Assembly: GCA_949825065.1 (NCBI GenBank)
Contig: OX463859.1
Span: forward strand, 18,557,220-18,621,219
Source of the DNA: Odontocerum albicorne
Taxonomy: Eukaryota; Arthropoda; Insecta; Trichoptera; Odontoceridae
DNA: 64,000 nucleotides
Direction of reading: 5' to 3'
Shown here: one piece after another, positions 53,681 through 64,000 of the stretch
How the letters are laid out: the number at the start of each line of letters is the position of its first letter
How positions within the stretch are numbered: the stretch's first letter is position 1
Notes under the pieces: model-generated
What the model was told of the DNA's origin: nothing
Database searches by the model: none
Seen by the model: the letters and a program-made list of their open reading frames with translations, nothing else
Translations under genes and position numbers: made by a program

Positions 53681-56049
53681 TTTAGTAGCTGCATAAATAT
53701 TATATAAATTGACTATTGAATACAGTATAGCTTAGAATAGACCTTATGCGGTGAGTCCGTCGTCACGCGATAAGGACGCAAACATATGATATGGGTCCGG
53801 TCCTGAGCACAGCTTCTGTGCCCGGGTGGATTATAGATGAGCTGATAGTTGACAGTGTAGTGATGGGTTCGTCAGCGCCTAATTGGGAGTCATTCATGGT
53901 TAGGAAAATGGTTCTTAAAATAATTAAATTAAATATTTTGTTATATACCTTGAGGGTGTACAGTGTCGGATTCCTTGGCGAATGACAGTTTAGTATGTCA
54001 AGTGACGTCACCGGTGCGAATTTATTATTGCACAAGGGTGAATGAATAAGTGAGCTGGCCGTGGGCAATCTCGTATGGATTCATTTCCATATGTTTTATG
54101 TATGGGCTGGTATTCAACCCGGTGACTTCACCAAAGAATACCTGGCGTTCAATGAACCTGAGCCTAGACCACGAGTGGCGGAATGCTGAGAGCCTAGAAT
54201 AGGATTGTCTTCCTAATTGTTGTCTTATCTGGTAAGAATTCGTGAGGTATTCCGAACTTCTTGACGGAGGGGTGTACCCTTCCCCCGGGAGTAGCGTTCC
54301 AAAGATTGTACAAAGGATTCAGTAGAGTATCCATCGTGGATAATTGCTTTGCGCTAATGCTATCGCTGGACAGTGGTCCGTAAATTTAATAGCAATAGAA
54401 TTGTTCAGTAGTGCTATGGAGTAGGTGTTGCTTTCCACCGAGTTGAATTTTGGAAAAGGTTGTACAGATGGTACAGTGGAATATCCGTTTCGGATAGTTG
54501 CACGCAGTAAATGTTAGTTTTTGGACGGGTTCCATGATGATAATAGCCGTTGATGTGTTCGGAGTTTTCTTGTTGGGGAAGTGTAGCATTCCACGGTGTT
54601 GAAGGGCTATAGTATTGAAGCAAGTCATCTTGTTGACGAATTGACTCCTGTTGAGTGTGGAGTATATACTTTGAAATAAAAAATTAATTATTTTTTTTTG
54701 TTGTTGTTGTGTAAAATGTTATAAAATAATTTGTTCTGTCAAAGCACTCACCGAGTACGGGGTCGCAAGTTAGTCTGTGAGGCAGCGCAATGAAAGGTTT
54801 ATGGGAAGTGTGGAGGTTGTAGTGGTGCTGCTGGGAGGAATAAGGATAAGAGTATGGTGCGTTCTCGAATGAACTTTGACAGAATTTATGTAACTGTTAC
54901 GGTAATTGCCGTTCTATTTTTGTTCTGTTTTAAAACTTGTACTGATTTTATGTAACTGTTACGATGATTACCATTGTATTGTTTGCTCTGTTTGAGTTTT
55001 GGGATAAGAGCTCTGGTTACTGTAGCGTTGGCAGCATGCGTTATGACTGGGGGCTGCGTTTCTTGGATAATGAAATCTCGAAACGAACCCGTGCCCTTGT
55101 GGTCGGACGTATGGTGGGTCTCGCTCGGTAAATTGAATTCCCAGTTTTTTGTTGTTTATCATTGTCTCCTTACTTTGGCTCGGTGTGAATCACCGAGAGG
55201 CCTTGGGCAGCCTTAAGAGTCCGGGTTGGGGGAAGCTAGCCTCCCAACCGATAAAGGTTTTGAAGATGGCCTGAGAATACATCTGGGATGGATTGCTGTG
55301 TGTCTCCATCACGGGCCTCATGAACCCATATTAGCAATTGCGAATACAGATATGTTCTGTCATGTACACGTTTCGGGCCAAGGTAGCTTCGGTTCGTGAG
55401 GGTCGCGTGTCTGTCGCTCGGATCCTAGATGACCAAAGTTGTGTATGTGGTATCACGTGATTCTTGGCTCTGTTCTGGGGGTCCGTAGACGCGTCCTGCT
55501 TTCAACCGGGGCTACTCGCCAATTTTGTATTATGTTTTGTATTTTTCTTTTTAAAGGGAACTAAGGCTCCATTTATACAGTTACCATTCTGTGTGGTGGT
55601 GAATTGTTACTGCAACGGTTGTCCAGACCTTGGAGTCTGAGGAAACCCAAGTTATGTGTAAAGTTCTGTCTGAACTTAAGGAGATATAAGTCCTCGAAAA
55701 TGGTTCGGTGTGAACCATAGGATATTTGTTATTCAATGTATAAAGTTCTGTCTGAACTTAAGGAGTTACAAGTCCTCGAAAGTGGCTCTGTGTGAACCAT
55801 AGGATATTTGTAATTTGACGTATAAGGTTCTGTGTGAACCTCTTGAAATTTTTAAATGATAAATATTGGCAATTGCGAAATTTATTGTTATCATTGTTGT
55901 TATCACTACGCCCGGTAGTGGCCGGAAGTTTGGACCGTCTTGTGCTGTGTGCCAGGGGCGGTCGTATTGTGGAAAGCGCCCGTGATATGGGGCCGCTTTA
56001 AAATTTATCGGTTCCCGACTGTGCAGTATAGGGAAGGGCGAGGAAAGGA

Positions 56050-56364
56050 ATGTGTTGTAAAGTGTTGTCTTTGGTGTATCAAGGGAAGTGGGATTCTAAT
56101 TTTGTGTTGAGCCATGTGGGTGGTTGGTTGGACGGAATCCACATTGAAAGGGGAGAATTTCAGGAATCACCTTTGAAGATAATCCACATTGAAAGGGGAG
56201 CATTTCAGGAATCACCTTTGAAGATAATCCACATAAAAAGGGGAGAATTTCAGGAATCACCTTTGAAGAGCAGCTGGTTCATAGGTTGGCCCGTGACCTA
56301 CAGTGAACCCACTAAAGTCAGCCTTTGGGAGAAGACTGCAGATTTGTTTTATTATTTTGGTTAA
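56050..56364 (+). CDS. Hypothetical small ORF (104 aa) with 15-aa internal repeats
   Basis: An ATG-initiated frame contains three 45-bp tandem units (56139-56183, 56184-56228, 56229-56268). Because 45 is divisible by three they encode IHIERGEFQESPLKI in tandem, with small changes. The rest (KCCK-like start, DLFYYFG end) has no domain I recognise. It lies inside the retrotransposon's 3' region and may be fortuitous. Confidence 0.2.
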   Translation: MCCKVLSLVYQGKWDSNFVLSHVGGWLDGIHIERGEFQESPLKIIHIERGAFQESPLKIIHIKRGEFQESPLKSSWFIGWPVTYSEPTKVSLWEKTADLFYYFG

Positions 56365-56537
56365 GCTGTGTCCATTTCTCAGAATATTGTAATGAGAGAA
56401 TGGCTTAACTGATTTGTTTCCCTCTTGGTCAACATTTGATTGTTAGTTGACCTTGCGGTTTAATATTTTATTAATTATATTACCCGATTGTATAGTATTA
56501 TTTTAATTTCTTTGTTGTGTGATTTGATTTTATTAAT

Positions 56538-56675
56538 ATTGTATCGATTTCCTGTAATCGTGTACCATTGTGCATTGTTTTGTTTTGTATCAATTCCTGT
56601 AACTTGTACCATCGTGCGTTGTTTTGTTTTGTATCAATTTCTTGTAATCTTGTACCATTGTGTATCTTTTTTGTG
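56538..56675 (+). repeat. About 48-bp tandem repeat, three copies
   Basis: TTGTACCAT.GTGC.TTGTTTT then GTTTTGTATCAATT.CTGTAA recurs three times, the copies differing by indels. Confidence 0.8.
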
Positions 56676-56984
56676 TAAGGAGTTGGGAAGGATTGTTTCC
56701 CGCTCCTGTGTAACCGGCTATGTGTTGAACTTAAATTGTTTAGGAGCCTAGTTAAGGAAAGGTTTTACGTGGTTCCCTTCCTCGTGGTCGGTCTTACACC
56801 AATTAAGACTACACCTATGGCAAATGCTGACTAGAGATAAATCGGCCACGAAACCGTATCCGGTGAGGGGTACATACACCCCTCGCTCCTTAGAAACATC
56901 TCTCGGACTGATGCGTCTGTGATATACGGAGGATAATAATTTTTTTTTTTTTTTTGTTTGTTTTTTTTGTTCTTTCAATAACTT

Positions 56985-56993
56985 AGGGTGGGG
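56985..56993 (+). promoter_or_regulatory. Polypurine tract
   Basis: AGGGTGGGG immediately precedes the 3' LTR start (TGTTAGG), the normal position for plus-strand priming. It is interrupted by one T; upstream is a T-rich stretch typical of such sites. Confidence 0.75.
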
Positions 56994-57854
56994 TGTTAGG
57001 ACTATATTTGTTAGATTGCATACTTCACGTCCTCGAAATTGTTAATTCGCGACATATCATAATTTATGAAACTTGTGGTGTCGAGACCATGTGCTTGCCT
57101 TGAAAACAGGAAGATTAAAATATTATGAAATACTTGAATATTTTAAAATACTAAAGACAATAAAATAAGGGTAACTACCCTTGCAGTCAGGTACATTTTT
57201 ATTCTATGACAACATTGTCACGGGCGACTTAGGTCGAGATTGGCACCCCTGCTCCTTTGTACTTCCTTGCCAAGGGGAAGCCGGCTAGCTGGCTCGTCCT
57301 ATTCCGTGCTGAACGTGCTGAGATACAGACGTGGGTCCGACACTGCTCTTCCTCATATATCACAGAACTTCAGGACGCCATCTTGATTACGGGTGAATAT
57401 TATTCCTCCTATTTTTAATGTGAATTTCGTCCGCACATTTTAACCATCGCTCAACTTTAATTCTAAATTGTTATTGGAATCTCCCTTGCTAAATACAACA
57501 CATTTTTATTTTCTTGCCAATTTTAAACTTTTTTTTCTCGACATTCGTCGAGTTTTTTTTATATATTCTTTTTTTCTTTTTTCTTTTTTTTTACAATATA
57601 ATAAACTGTTTCATTACAAATTGTTCTTGTTTAATTGTGTCGCCTGTCCCAGCGAGAAACTAGAGAGACTTATTCAGAGTTAAGAGAACCCAACAAAACC
57701 CCAGAGATCTAAAGAGTTCCTGTCTCGTTAAGAAGCCGACTGACCTGTGCGGGCCTGTCGCTCCTTGGTAAGATTGATATTTGGTGAATTGGTTTAAATA
57801 ATCAATTGTGTACATATATTTATTGTTTCCTAAATACAGCAGAAAGGCGTGACA
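56994..57854 (+). repeat. 3' LTR (861 bp)
   Basis: Collinear with the 5' LTR; the single difference I find is T at 57336 for C at 47197. It ends GTGACA and is followed by the CTTT target repeat (57855-57858). Confidence 0.97.
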
Positions 57855-57858
57855 CTTT

Positions 57859-58214
57859 ATATTTAAATATGACTAAGGATGTGAATATATCGTTTAAACA
57901 ATTCAGTGAAGAATATTAATATTTATGACAAAAACATGGCAATGAACTGTGTCTTCAAAATTATTTCTTTTCTTTAATAAAGACTTTATCCTCTTACTAA
58001 GAATGCGCAGTGTACGTACACATTTTCGATACTTTTTCATGGCGTGGAGACTTGGATACTCACCCAAGCCACCACAAAACGCATGGAAGAATTTGGAATG
58101 TGGTGTTACAGAAGAACGTAAAAGATTTCTTGAGTTGATAAGTACGCAACGAAGAGGTCCTCAAATGCATGAAAAAATAAATAGAAGTACTTACTTGAAG
58201 TACAAAGATACTAC
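57859..58214. other. No confident feature
   Basis: AT-rich; a 96-codon frame (57949-58239) has no recognisable domain and runs into a SINE. Confidence 0.4.
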
Positions 58215-58216
58215 GA

Positions 58217-58396
58217 TGACCTCCGTGGCCTGGTTGTAAGACGCTTTTCTGCCGATACAGAGGTTGCGGGTTCGATCCCCGCTGGAACCCAATTAAAAAA
58301 AATGAGATTCCAGCCTGGTTTTCCTTAGGGCACAGTAAAGCATATTTCTGGTTGGTTGTTAGAGATTGTCATATGGCAATAAACTTGCGAGGTTAA
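58217..58396 (+). repeat. SINE-A copy
   Basis: GACCTCCGTGGCCTGGTTGT, B box GCGGGTTCGATCCCCGC, body GAGATTCCAGCCTGGTTTTC and tail GGTTGGTTGTTAGAGATTGT with ATGGCAATAAACTTGCGAGG. Confidence 0.82.
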
Positions 58397-58429
58397 ATAA
58401 ATACATAAAAAAATAGAATATTGGAATAC

Positions 58430-58790
58430 TTCAGGTAATTTATGAGAGGAAACAAATATGAAATCATTCAAGTTATATTTGCATGGGAAGAAACAAGGAA
58501 AATGAAGTGTAGGAAGAAAAAGAAACTCCTGACTGAAGAACTTAAGAGGGTGGTTCCACTGTAGTACGGATACATAGTACAGAGTAGCTGCAGACAGAGC
58601 TGGAATATCCATGATGATTGCCAGCCTCCAACTTAGCGAGAAACGTTAAGAAGTAGATATGAAATTTGTGATTAAAGAATGAGACCACTCCATTATAGGT
58701 CTTGCCTACTGAAGTTGTTCACTCTGTAGAAAAAGTAGGGGTTTTTGCATTGTTATGTACTTATACTCTACGGTTCGCAATAAAAAATAT
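58430..58790 (+). pseudogene. LINE C-terminal fragment (LKNLREWF type) with 3' untranslated region
   Basis: The mutated plus-strand frames follow KVKMKCRKKKKLLTEELKRV-like and VAADRAGISMMIASLQLSEK-like text. This is the tail ..R.SWLKNLR.WFG...LFRAA..KV.IAMMIANLR of this LINE group. From 58640 it continues into the segment shared with 21185-21400. Confidence 0.5.
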
Positions 58791-59044
58791 ATGGATTTTG
58801 ATTACATTTAAATAATAATTGAAGATTTGTTGAAAAAAAAAAACATTATATTTCGTCCTTAAGGACTGTTTTCATGCTCAAATAAGAAATGTTTAACGTT
58901 CAATTTACCATCTTACGAATTGATTCTCGCGGACAGCTTTTATGTAGCAGATTGGCTTTTCAGGAATATCCATATAGGTTTTAAAAGTCAATTTCATTGC
59001 TCAGTTTAAGGAGTAATATCTTGTTAATGACGACACTCAACATT

Positions 59045-59430
59045 TTATAACTGCTTTATGTCATTTGTCACCTTTTGACAACTCATTTTGTAAGTCACTT
59101 GGTAATTAATATCTGGAGAATACATGTATGCCATTTGGGGTAATATCTGGAGAGTAAGGGAGATGAGAAAGGAGCTCCCAATAAAAGTCTTTTTTTGAAA
59201 TGCTGTCCGTGTCGTGTGCGGTCCAGCATTATCATGGTGGAACAAAACTTTTTTGATATTCACTAGTCGCTAACGTTTTCAATCAATGCTGAGTTTAAAC
59301 GTGAAAACTGTTGACAATAGACATCTGCATTAATTGTGTGATTCAGTTTTAACAGTTTATGATAAGAGGATAACACCGCACATATCCTGCCAAATAAGTG
59401 GTCACTTGAACTTTTTTGCCTTATAGATGA
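59045..59430 (-). pseudogene. Mariner transposase catalytic-domain fragment
   Basis: The minus-strand open frame MNIKKVLFHHDNAGPHTTRT, AFQKKTFIGSSFLISLTLQI carries the family HHDNA.PHTSR motif, whose first D is the second catalytic aspartate. Upstream on the same strand are RICAVLSSYHKLLKLNHTIN and ADVYCQQFSRLNSAL, the GV.Y.ELL..G.TIN.D.Y..QL.RL segment. A stop separates the two pieces, and PPYSPDLAP is shifted or lost. Confidence 0.65.
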
Positions 59431-60970
59431 ATTTTCTTTATGTATATTAAACCTAACTCTTCACCATGCAGTATACAATTATGATTGGAGCACAAGTGAT
59501 GAAAGTAAGATAAATGCGATAATAAACGAGACAAATCCAAATGAGGGACAAGAGATGAACACGTGTAGCTAATATAAATATAATAAGTGAAACAAAAAAG
59601 TAATTTAACTGTCAATATTTAATTTTAAAGCTGATCGGGCGTCAACATTGGTTAACCTGTCCGTTAAAGTCACTTCTTCAAATCGTTAATTTATAATTTT
59701 AGTAACAAAATCCATTCTTATTGAATATGTTTCAGATGATTTATTTTATGAAGTCCATTAAAGTTGAAACTTGCATTTAAACAATGAAACAAATATATTG
59801 TATTTCTTTCTCAGAAGATATTTGTTCGAGGCGGGAGGGTATGTCTGTATTAAAAAGGTAAATTATCTACGCATGGGAATTGGAGCCATAACGCTGGAGC
59901 ATACACATGAAATGTACAACCTAAATTCTATGTCCCTTCTGAGTCGTCAAATATTTTTTTCCCAAAATTGAGAAAGTCAGAATTTAAAAAAGAAACTGAT
60001 TCGACCGAAAAAGTGTTCAATGCGATGTTCAAAATATTTTTTTTTTCTTGAAAATTTTCCATAAACTTTCAATTTTTGCTTCACCTTATTCATGAATTTG
60101 TATGGTAGGTAGGGTAGAGCGGGTCTAGTTGAATATAAAGACAAGCTTGGACATGTTTATATGGAGAGATTTTAATAGTCTCAAATAGACGCTAAAAAGA
60201 GAAGAAAAGTTGCATCCCGTATTTTCTATTCGGGATCTACTGGAGAATACACTAGCACAAGATTTTAAGTTTATTTTAAGTAAAAAAATAGTTAAAATTT
60301 TTTCAAACAATAATAATGTATCAAAAGTGTCCACTTTCTTTATGGGACTATAATTTGAACTATTTAACAATAAGTTTACTCGTTTTTCCACTAATTACAT
60401 CAATCCCCGTTACACGTGTTTCTACCTCCTTATAAATTAAGAAACATTTAAGAAAGACAAGCAAGAAGCAAAATTAAAAAATAAATTAATGATCGAAAAA
60501 TTCAAAAGTTTTACCATGTTTAAACATTTTCTTTTGTTTCAATCGACCACACACTTTTTCGACGTAACATGATATCATCCCGCCTGAAGAACGCCTCTGG
60601 ATAGGAATATAAACACTTCTAATGGTAATTGATGTTATTAATGGAAAACAACAGTCATTTATTATTAAATATTTCAATAATAATCTGTTCCACTCTGGAA
60701 CCAGCTATAATATTATGAGTAGACTCGGACCATCGTTAAAGTGCTTCAAAAATAAATAAAACACACATCTCCATTCAATGACGTATTTTTCCTGGTTTTC
60801 CATTTTCCCAAATTAAAATCCATTATTTTCCCAAAATTAAATAACTTTTTTTCATAAGTTTCTATTGTATTGTTACTATTTGTTTTGTTATTGCATAGTT
60901 TTTTTCTCCACATCAAAGTTTTGAAATAAAGGTTGGGGTAATCTACAACCTTTACTTAAACATATTGTAA
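59431..60970. other. No recognisable gene
   Basis: AT-rich; frames of 60-90 codons (for example 60125-60391 minus) show no domain. Confidence 0.45.
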
Positions 60971-60974
60971 AACA

Positions 60975-61045
60975 ATTTTGTGTTGGTTGGAAGAAGTTGT
61001 CACTTGGCAATAAGAGCGTCATAGTGTACAATGTAAAATGAAGTT
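60975..61045 (+). repeat. SINE/LINE 3' tail only
   Basis: GTGTTGGTTGGAAGAAGTTG, TCACTTGGCAATAAGAGCGT and GTGTACAATGTAAAATG match the SINE-A end without head or body. Confidence 0.6.
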
Positions 61046-61794
61046 TTAAATAAATCAATATTCTTTGATCCAAGTGTGGAATAGAAAAAAATCAAGAGCA
61101 ACATATTTTATTTAAAAACTTATGAATATTTTCTCGTCACAAACTTTTTCTTCTTGTTGTCAAAAGTCTTTCGGTAATATCCAATTTTTGGTTGATGAAA
61201 CGTTGGTCTACCTTCAACGCCTAATCTCGAAGACATATATTATATTTACTCGTATATCATGTTTCTTATCTTCTTTCACACCATCTATGTTTTCATTCTA
61301 AACAGTGCTATGTAGAATACATATTAAAGATTTACCTCAACGGGTTTAGGTTCTTTTGAGTATAGAGCGGTTAATCAACATTTTCGTCACATTTGTTACC
61401 TCATTTTCATCGTTGGCCATAAGCACTGTTCGTCTGAGAATCTTATATAAAAGATTTTACGGCAATCTATGAGAATATCTTCTCCTGCTAGAAACGCAAG
61501 GAATCTTTTACATTACAAATGTGTCAATTGCAATAAGCTTACGAGAGTTGTGCGTTCATCAATTGTACATAATACTGAATTAATTGGGTAGCTCCATTTT
61601 CGATGTTCTTCTTTCATGTCCTTCTATGGCATTTCCTTAACACTTGCCACCTGTGATGGATATCGAGTGACCGGGACTTATATTGTATTTGATTATTCGA
61701 TGTTTTAATACGTAATAAAATTATTTTTATGGCTTATTACAAAAAATAACCTGGCAAACTTTGCATAATTTAAATTTAAAACATATATTTTTCA
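61046..61794. other. No recognisable feature
   Basis: AT-rich DNA, nothing identified. Confidence 0.45.
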
Positions 61795-61925
61795 CTGGAC
61801 GCTTAGCGTCCAGCACCGTGGCTGGCGGAATTTTTTAGCACAGTAAGGCAAGTGTTAATCTAAGATTAACTTCAATATTGATTATCCCACTGTAATTTAA
61901 CCTAAGATTAACTTAAATATTGGTT
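61795..61925. repeat. Small GC-rich hairpin followed by a short direct repeat
   Basis: CTGGACGC-TTA-GCGTCCAG (61795-61813) is a perfect 8-bp hairpin, followed by CACCGTGGCTGGCGG. CTAAGATTAACTTCAATATT (61859 on) is repeated at about 61902. The GC-rich hairpin stands out in AT-rich DNA but its origin is unclear. Confidence 0.7.
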
Positions 61926-62570
61926 ATCTCATCTTACCTTAAGTATTTTTATTCGTAATTTAGCCTATTGAATTTAATTATTAGTTTATGATTATTTTTT
62001 TATTTTACGTATTGTATAATAAACTATACATATGTGTTTTGGCATATAATATTTGAACATACATAAATATCCAGAACCATAAATGATTTCTTTGGAAAAG
62101 GATGATACGGTTTTTGGTTTTATAATTATAACTGTGCTATTTAAAATATATTTAACCTTCCCAACCATCCAATACCTTTCCCATAATAAACTCTCCTTAT
62201 TTATATAGCATTTTAATGATGTCAAGGAATGTTCTGTGCTATCCTAAATGAAATTAATAAAAACATAAATTTATTACATATTTACAAACCAATCATGTTT
62301 TCCTCGAACACTTTAAGGATTTGCCCCGTAATTTGAAGCTTCCCATTCCTCGTGTAACAATTTTAAGGAGAGATATTTACTAGTTCTCTTGATGTTTTGT
62401 GCTCAAATCCCAAGCGCATAAATTGGAGGTAATGAGCACAAATAACACACATCTCGAGCATAAATTACTTCATTTTCCCAATTTTCAAGATGTCTACAAC
62501 AGTGGCTTACTCTGAAATATATATTAATTGAAGTGTATTTTAAATATTTTTTTTATATATAACATACATA
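61926..62570. other. No recognisable gene
   Basis: AT-rich DNA; the 77-codon minus-strand frame at 61992-62225 has no recognised domain. Confidence 0.45.
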
Positions 62571-62572
62571 TA

Positions 62573-63204
62573 AATTGCGGGTTCGATTCCCGTCACTGCT
62601 CCGATTTAAAAAAAAACCTGTCTGGTTTTCACTTACAGCCTCTTGAAAAAAAAATCTTGTTATTTGGAAGAGTTTGCTACATGGCTTAAGCCCTCCAGCG
62701 TGTACTGCTTACAACGAAAGTACCATAATATACAAATTAAGCATATATATTCTTTAGGAAATTAAATTGTGACATCTGTGTCGTAGTTGGTAAGACGACT
62801 GTTGTAACTATGGGATTATGGGGTCGGTTATTTGTAATAAATAGCCACATGGCATTAAGTCCCCTGGTTGTACTGCTTACAACGAAAGTACCATACTATA
62901 CAAATTAAGCATATATATTCTTTAGGAAATTAAATTGTGACATCTGTGGCGTAGTTGGTAAGACGACTGTTGTAACTATGGGATTATGGGTTCGGTTATT
63001 TGTAATAAATAGCCACATGGCATTAAGTCCCCTGGTTGTACTGCTTACAACGAAAGTACCATACTATACAAATTAAGCATATATATTCTTTAGGAAATTT
63101 AATTGTGACATCTCTGGCGTAGTTGGTAAGACGACTGTTGTAACTATGGGATTATGGGTTCGGTTATTTGTAATAAATAGCCACATGGCATTAAGTTCCC
63201 AGGT
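62573..63204 (+). repeat. 168-bp tandem array built on an internally deleted SINE-A
   Basis: A 5'-truncated SINE-A (62573-62720) leads into units beginning TGTACTGCTTACAACGAAAG at 62701, 62869, 63037 and 63205, each exactly 168 bases apart. Each unit holds 3' flank, a tRNA-like head (GACATCTGTGGCGTAGTTGG, ATTATGGGTTCGGTTATTTG) fused directly to the tail (ATAGCCACATGGCATTAAGT), with the body deleted. Confidence 0.9.
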
Positions 63205-63480
63205 TGTACTGCTTACGACGAAAGTACCATACTAAACAAATTAATCATATTTATTCTTTGAGAAACGAAATGGTGACTTCCGTGGTGTAGTTGGTAAGAC
63301 GGCTGTCATTTAACAGTGGGTTATGGGTTCGATTCCGGTGGAAATACTTTATTTCAAAACAGGTCCTAGTCTGGTTTCACTTCAGGTCTCTTTAACATCT
63401 TACTGATTGGTTAGAAGAGATTCCCGCTTTGTACCATGCCCACCAGGTTGTACTGTATACAGCGAAATGTAGCTGCATAC
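63205..63480 (+). repeat. Last array unit with full SINE-A, then 22-bp repeats
   Basis: The fourth repeat start (63205) is followed by a complete SINE-A: head GTGACTTCCGTGGTGTAGTT, B box GGGTTCGATTCCGG, body CAGGTCCTAGTCTGGTTTCA, tail TGATTGGTTAGAAGAGATTC. Its tail end is followed by about three units of CATACAGCGAAATGTAGCTG. Confidence 0.8.
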
Positions 63481-63524
63481 AGCGAAATGTAGCTGCATAC
63501 AGCGAAAGAATAATATTAGGTTGT

Positions 63525-63960
63525 CCTGACGAAAATGTCGTTTTTTAAATGAAAGACGTAGATCGAAAAAAAAATTATCTTCTTATTACATCGTTAGAAT
63601 ATATTCTCCTTCGGTAGACACAATCATCTTCCATCTATTTAAGAAATTTTTAATATCGTCAGAATAAAATTTAGTAGATTTGGATGCAAAATATTCCTCA
63701 GTGTTAACAGTTTAGTTGAGGTAGATCAGATCAACATACCGGGCTGCCTCAATTAGTCTTATGGAGTGAGAAGTATTATTATTAAAAAAATATATTTAAA
63801 TTGTTTTTCTCAGCTCTGATGTAAAGTATTTTTTTCGGCGGAAGATAACATGATTTTTAATCCACATGTCATGTTCATTCTTGGAATAAGATAAATTTTG
63901 TTTAGTAAGTCTAGTGTTCACTGATGTGCACTCGAAATGCACTTGAAATCGGCCATTTTG
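63525..63960 (-). pseudogene. Mariner-like transposase C-terminal fragment and end
   Basis: On the minus strand, EEYFASKSTKFYSDDIKNFL then NRWKMIVSTEGEYI and stops matches the ..FYSDGI.KL..RWKKCI...GDY end of mariner-like transposases. It is followed within 60 bases by CGACATTTTCGTCAGGACAA CC, which looks like the terminal inverted repeat. The upstream part (63700-63960) is frameshifted and runs toward the window end. Confidence 0.5.
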
Positions 63961-64000
63961 TGTAAGCTTTACAATGCGAAAACCAGAATGCTCAATTATA

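Larger units (their letters stand above)
53681..56984 (+). other. Long non-coding 3' region of the retrotransposon with further tandem duplications
   Basis: No env-like frame: no signal peptide, furin-type site or membrane anchor is seen, and the longest frames are about 80-104 codons. Repeats are layered here. A roughly 155-bp pair lies at about 54270-54420 and 54421-54570 (GTACA.A..GAT.CAGT.GA-type words, ATCCGTTTCGGATAGTTGC against ATCCATCGTGGATAATTGC). A roughly 65-bp pair lies at 54888/54953 (TTTATGTAACTGTTACG). A roughly 80-bp pair lies at 55663/55742 (GTTCTGTCTGAACTTAAGGA). The region may once have held another gene, but nothing identifiable survives. Confidence 0.75.
46855..57854 (+). 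mobile_element. Complete Ty3/gypsy-type LTR retrotransposon, 11,000 bp
   Basis: Two 861-bp LTRs with TG...CA ends bracket a primer binding site, leader, gag, pol in the -1 frame, a long non-coding 3' region and a polypurine tract. The 4-bp sequence CTTT is duplicated at 46851-46854 and 57855-57858. Protein order PR-RT-RNaseH-IN assigns it to Ty3/gypsy and excludes Copia. Gag and pol lack disabling stops. It is richer in G+C and has balanced codon use compared with the AT-rich surroundings, as expected for a recent arrival. No env or chromodomain is recognisable. It appears structurally competent, but expression is unknown. Confidence 0.97.

Noticed and set aside
54974..55216. 80-codon hydrophobic frame as an env remnant
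   Set aside because: No ATG at the start and no glycoprotein hallmarks; one short hydrophobic run is not enough.

Overview
The window reads as AT-rich, repeat-dominated chromosomal DNA of an arthropod, most likely an insect. The grounds are the mix of decayed mariner transposases, insect-style LINE C-termini, tRNA-derived SINEs and one Ty3/gypsy LTR retrotransposon with strongly preserved reading frames. The order cannot be fixed from sequence alone. The LINE/SINE 3' ends resemble those I associate with moths and caddisflies, but that is a weak impression. I see no host protein-coding gene and no true tRNA or rRNA gene. Almost every short open frame outside 46855-57854 is chance or part of a transposon remnant. 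There is one 200-base assembly gap (4589-4788).

Region 1-46854 is a graveyard of mobile DNA. Two SINE families with tRNA-like heads recur. SINE-A has the tRNA-like head, a short body and a 3' hairpin tail shared with LINE-like fragments. SINE-B has a tRNA-like head with a different, longer body. Fragments of at least four LINE lineages are present: an RTE-like C-terminus, a group with a FFGHIAR/IRFFGHVAR-type C-terminus, a group ending in a LKNLREWF-type motif, and a Jockey/CR1-like group with a recognisable reverse transcriptase. Mariner remnants occur at 1630-2760, 6840-7070, 8952-9546, 10610-10850, 59045-59430 and 63525-63960. There is one hAT C-terminal fragment (36500-36790), and several MITEs with clear terminal inverted repeats (3332-3546, 20809-21173). 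Minisatellites, a 60-base perfect hairpin (1381-1440) and several snap-back palindromes are scattered among them.

Region 46855-57854 is a complete, very young Ty3/gypsy-type retrotransposon of exactly 11,000 bp. Its two 861-bp LTRs differ at one base and it is flanked by a 4-bp CTTT target duplication. A Lys-tRNA-like primer binding site follows the 5' LTR and a purine tract precedes the 3' LTR. Gag (ATG at 48278) ends in a CCHC knuckle. Pol lies in the -1 frame and is entered at a canonical A AAA AAC slippery heptamer (49378-49384), nine bases ahead of a perfect 9-bp stem. Pol carries protease, reverse transcriptase, RNase H and integrase with all catalytic residues visible.

The most unusual part is the 4.4 kb between the pol stop and the 3' LTR. 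It has no recognisable env. Instead it starts with twelve degenerate units of about 92 bp, each built around a GGTC-n4-GACC-type dyad and further hairpins. Other tandem duplications follow at roughly 155, 65, 80, 45 and 48 bp. I consider this array the best candidate for an undescribed system in the window, either a structured-RNA element or a clustered protein-binding/boundary element.

Region 57855-64000 returns to SINE/LINE/mariner remnants. It includes a 168-bp tandem array made from an internally deleted SINE-A plus flanking DNA (62701-63290).
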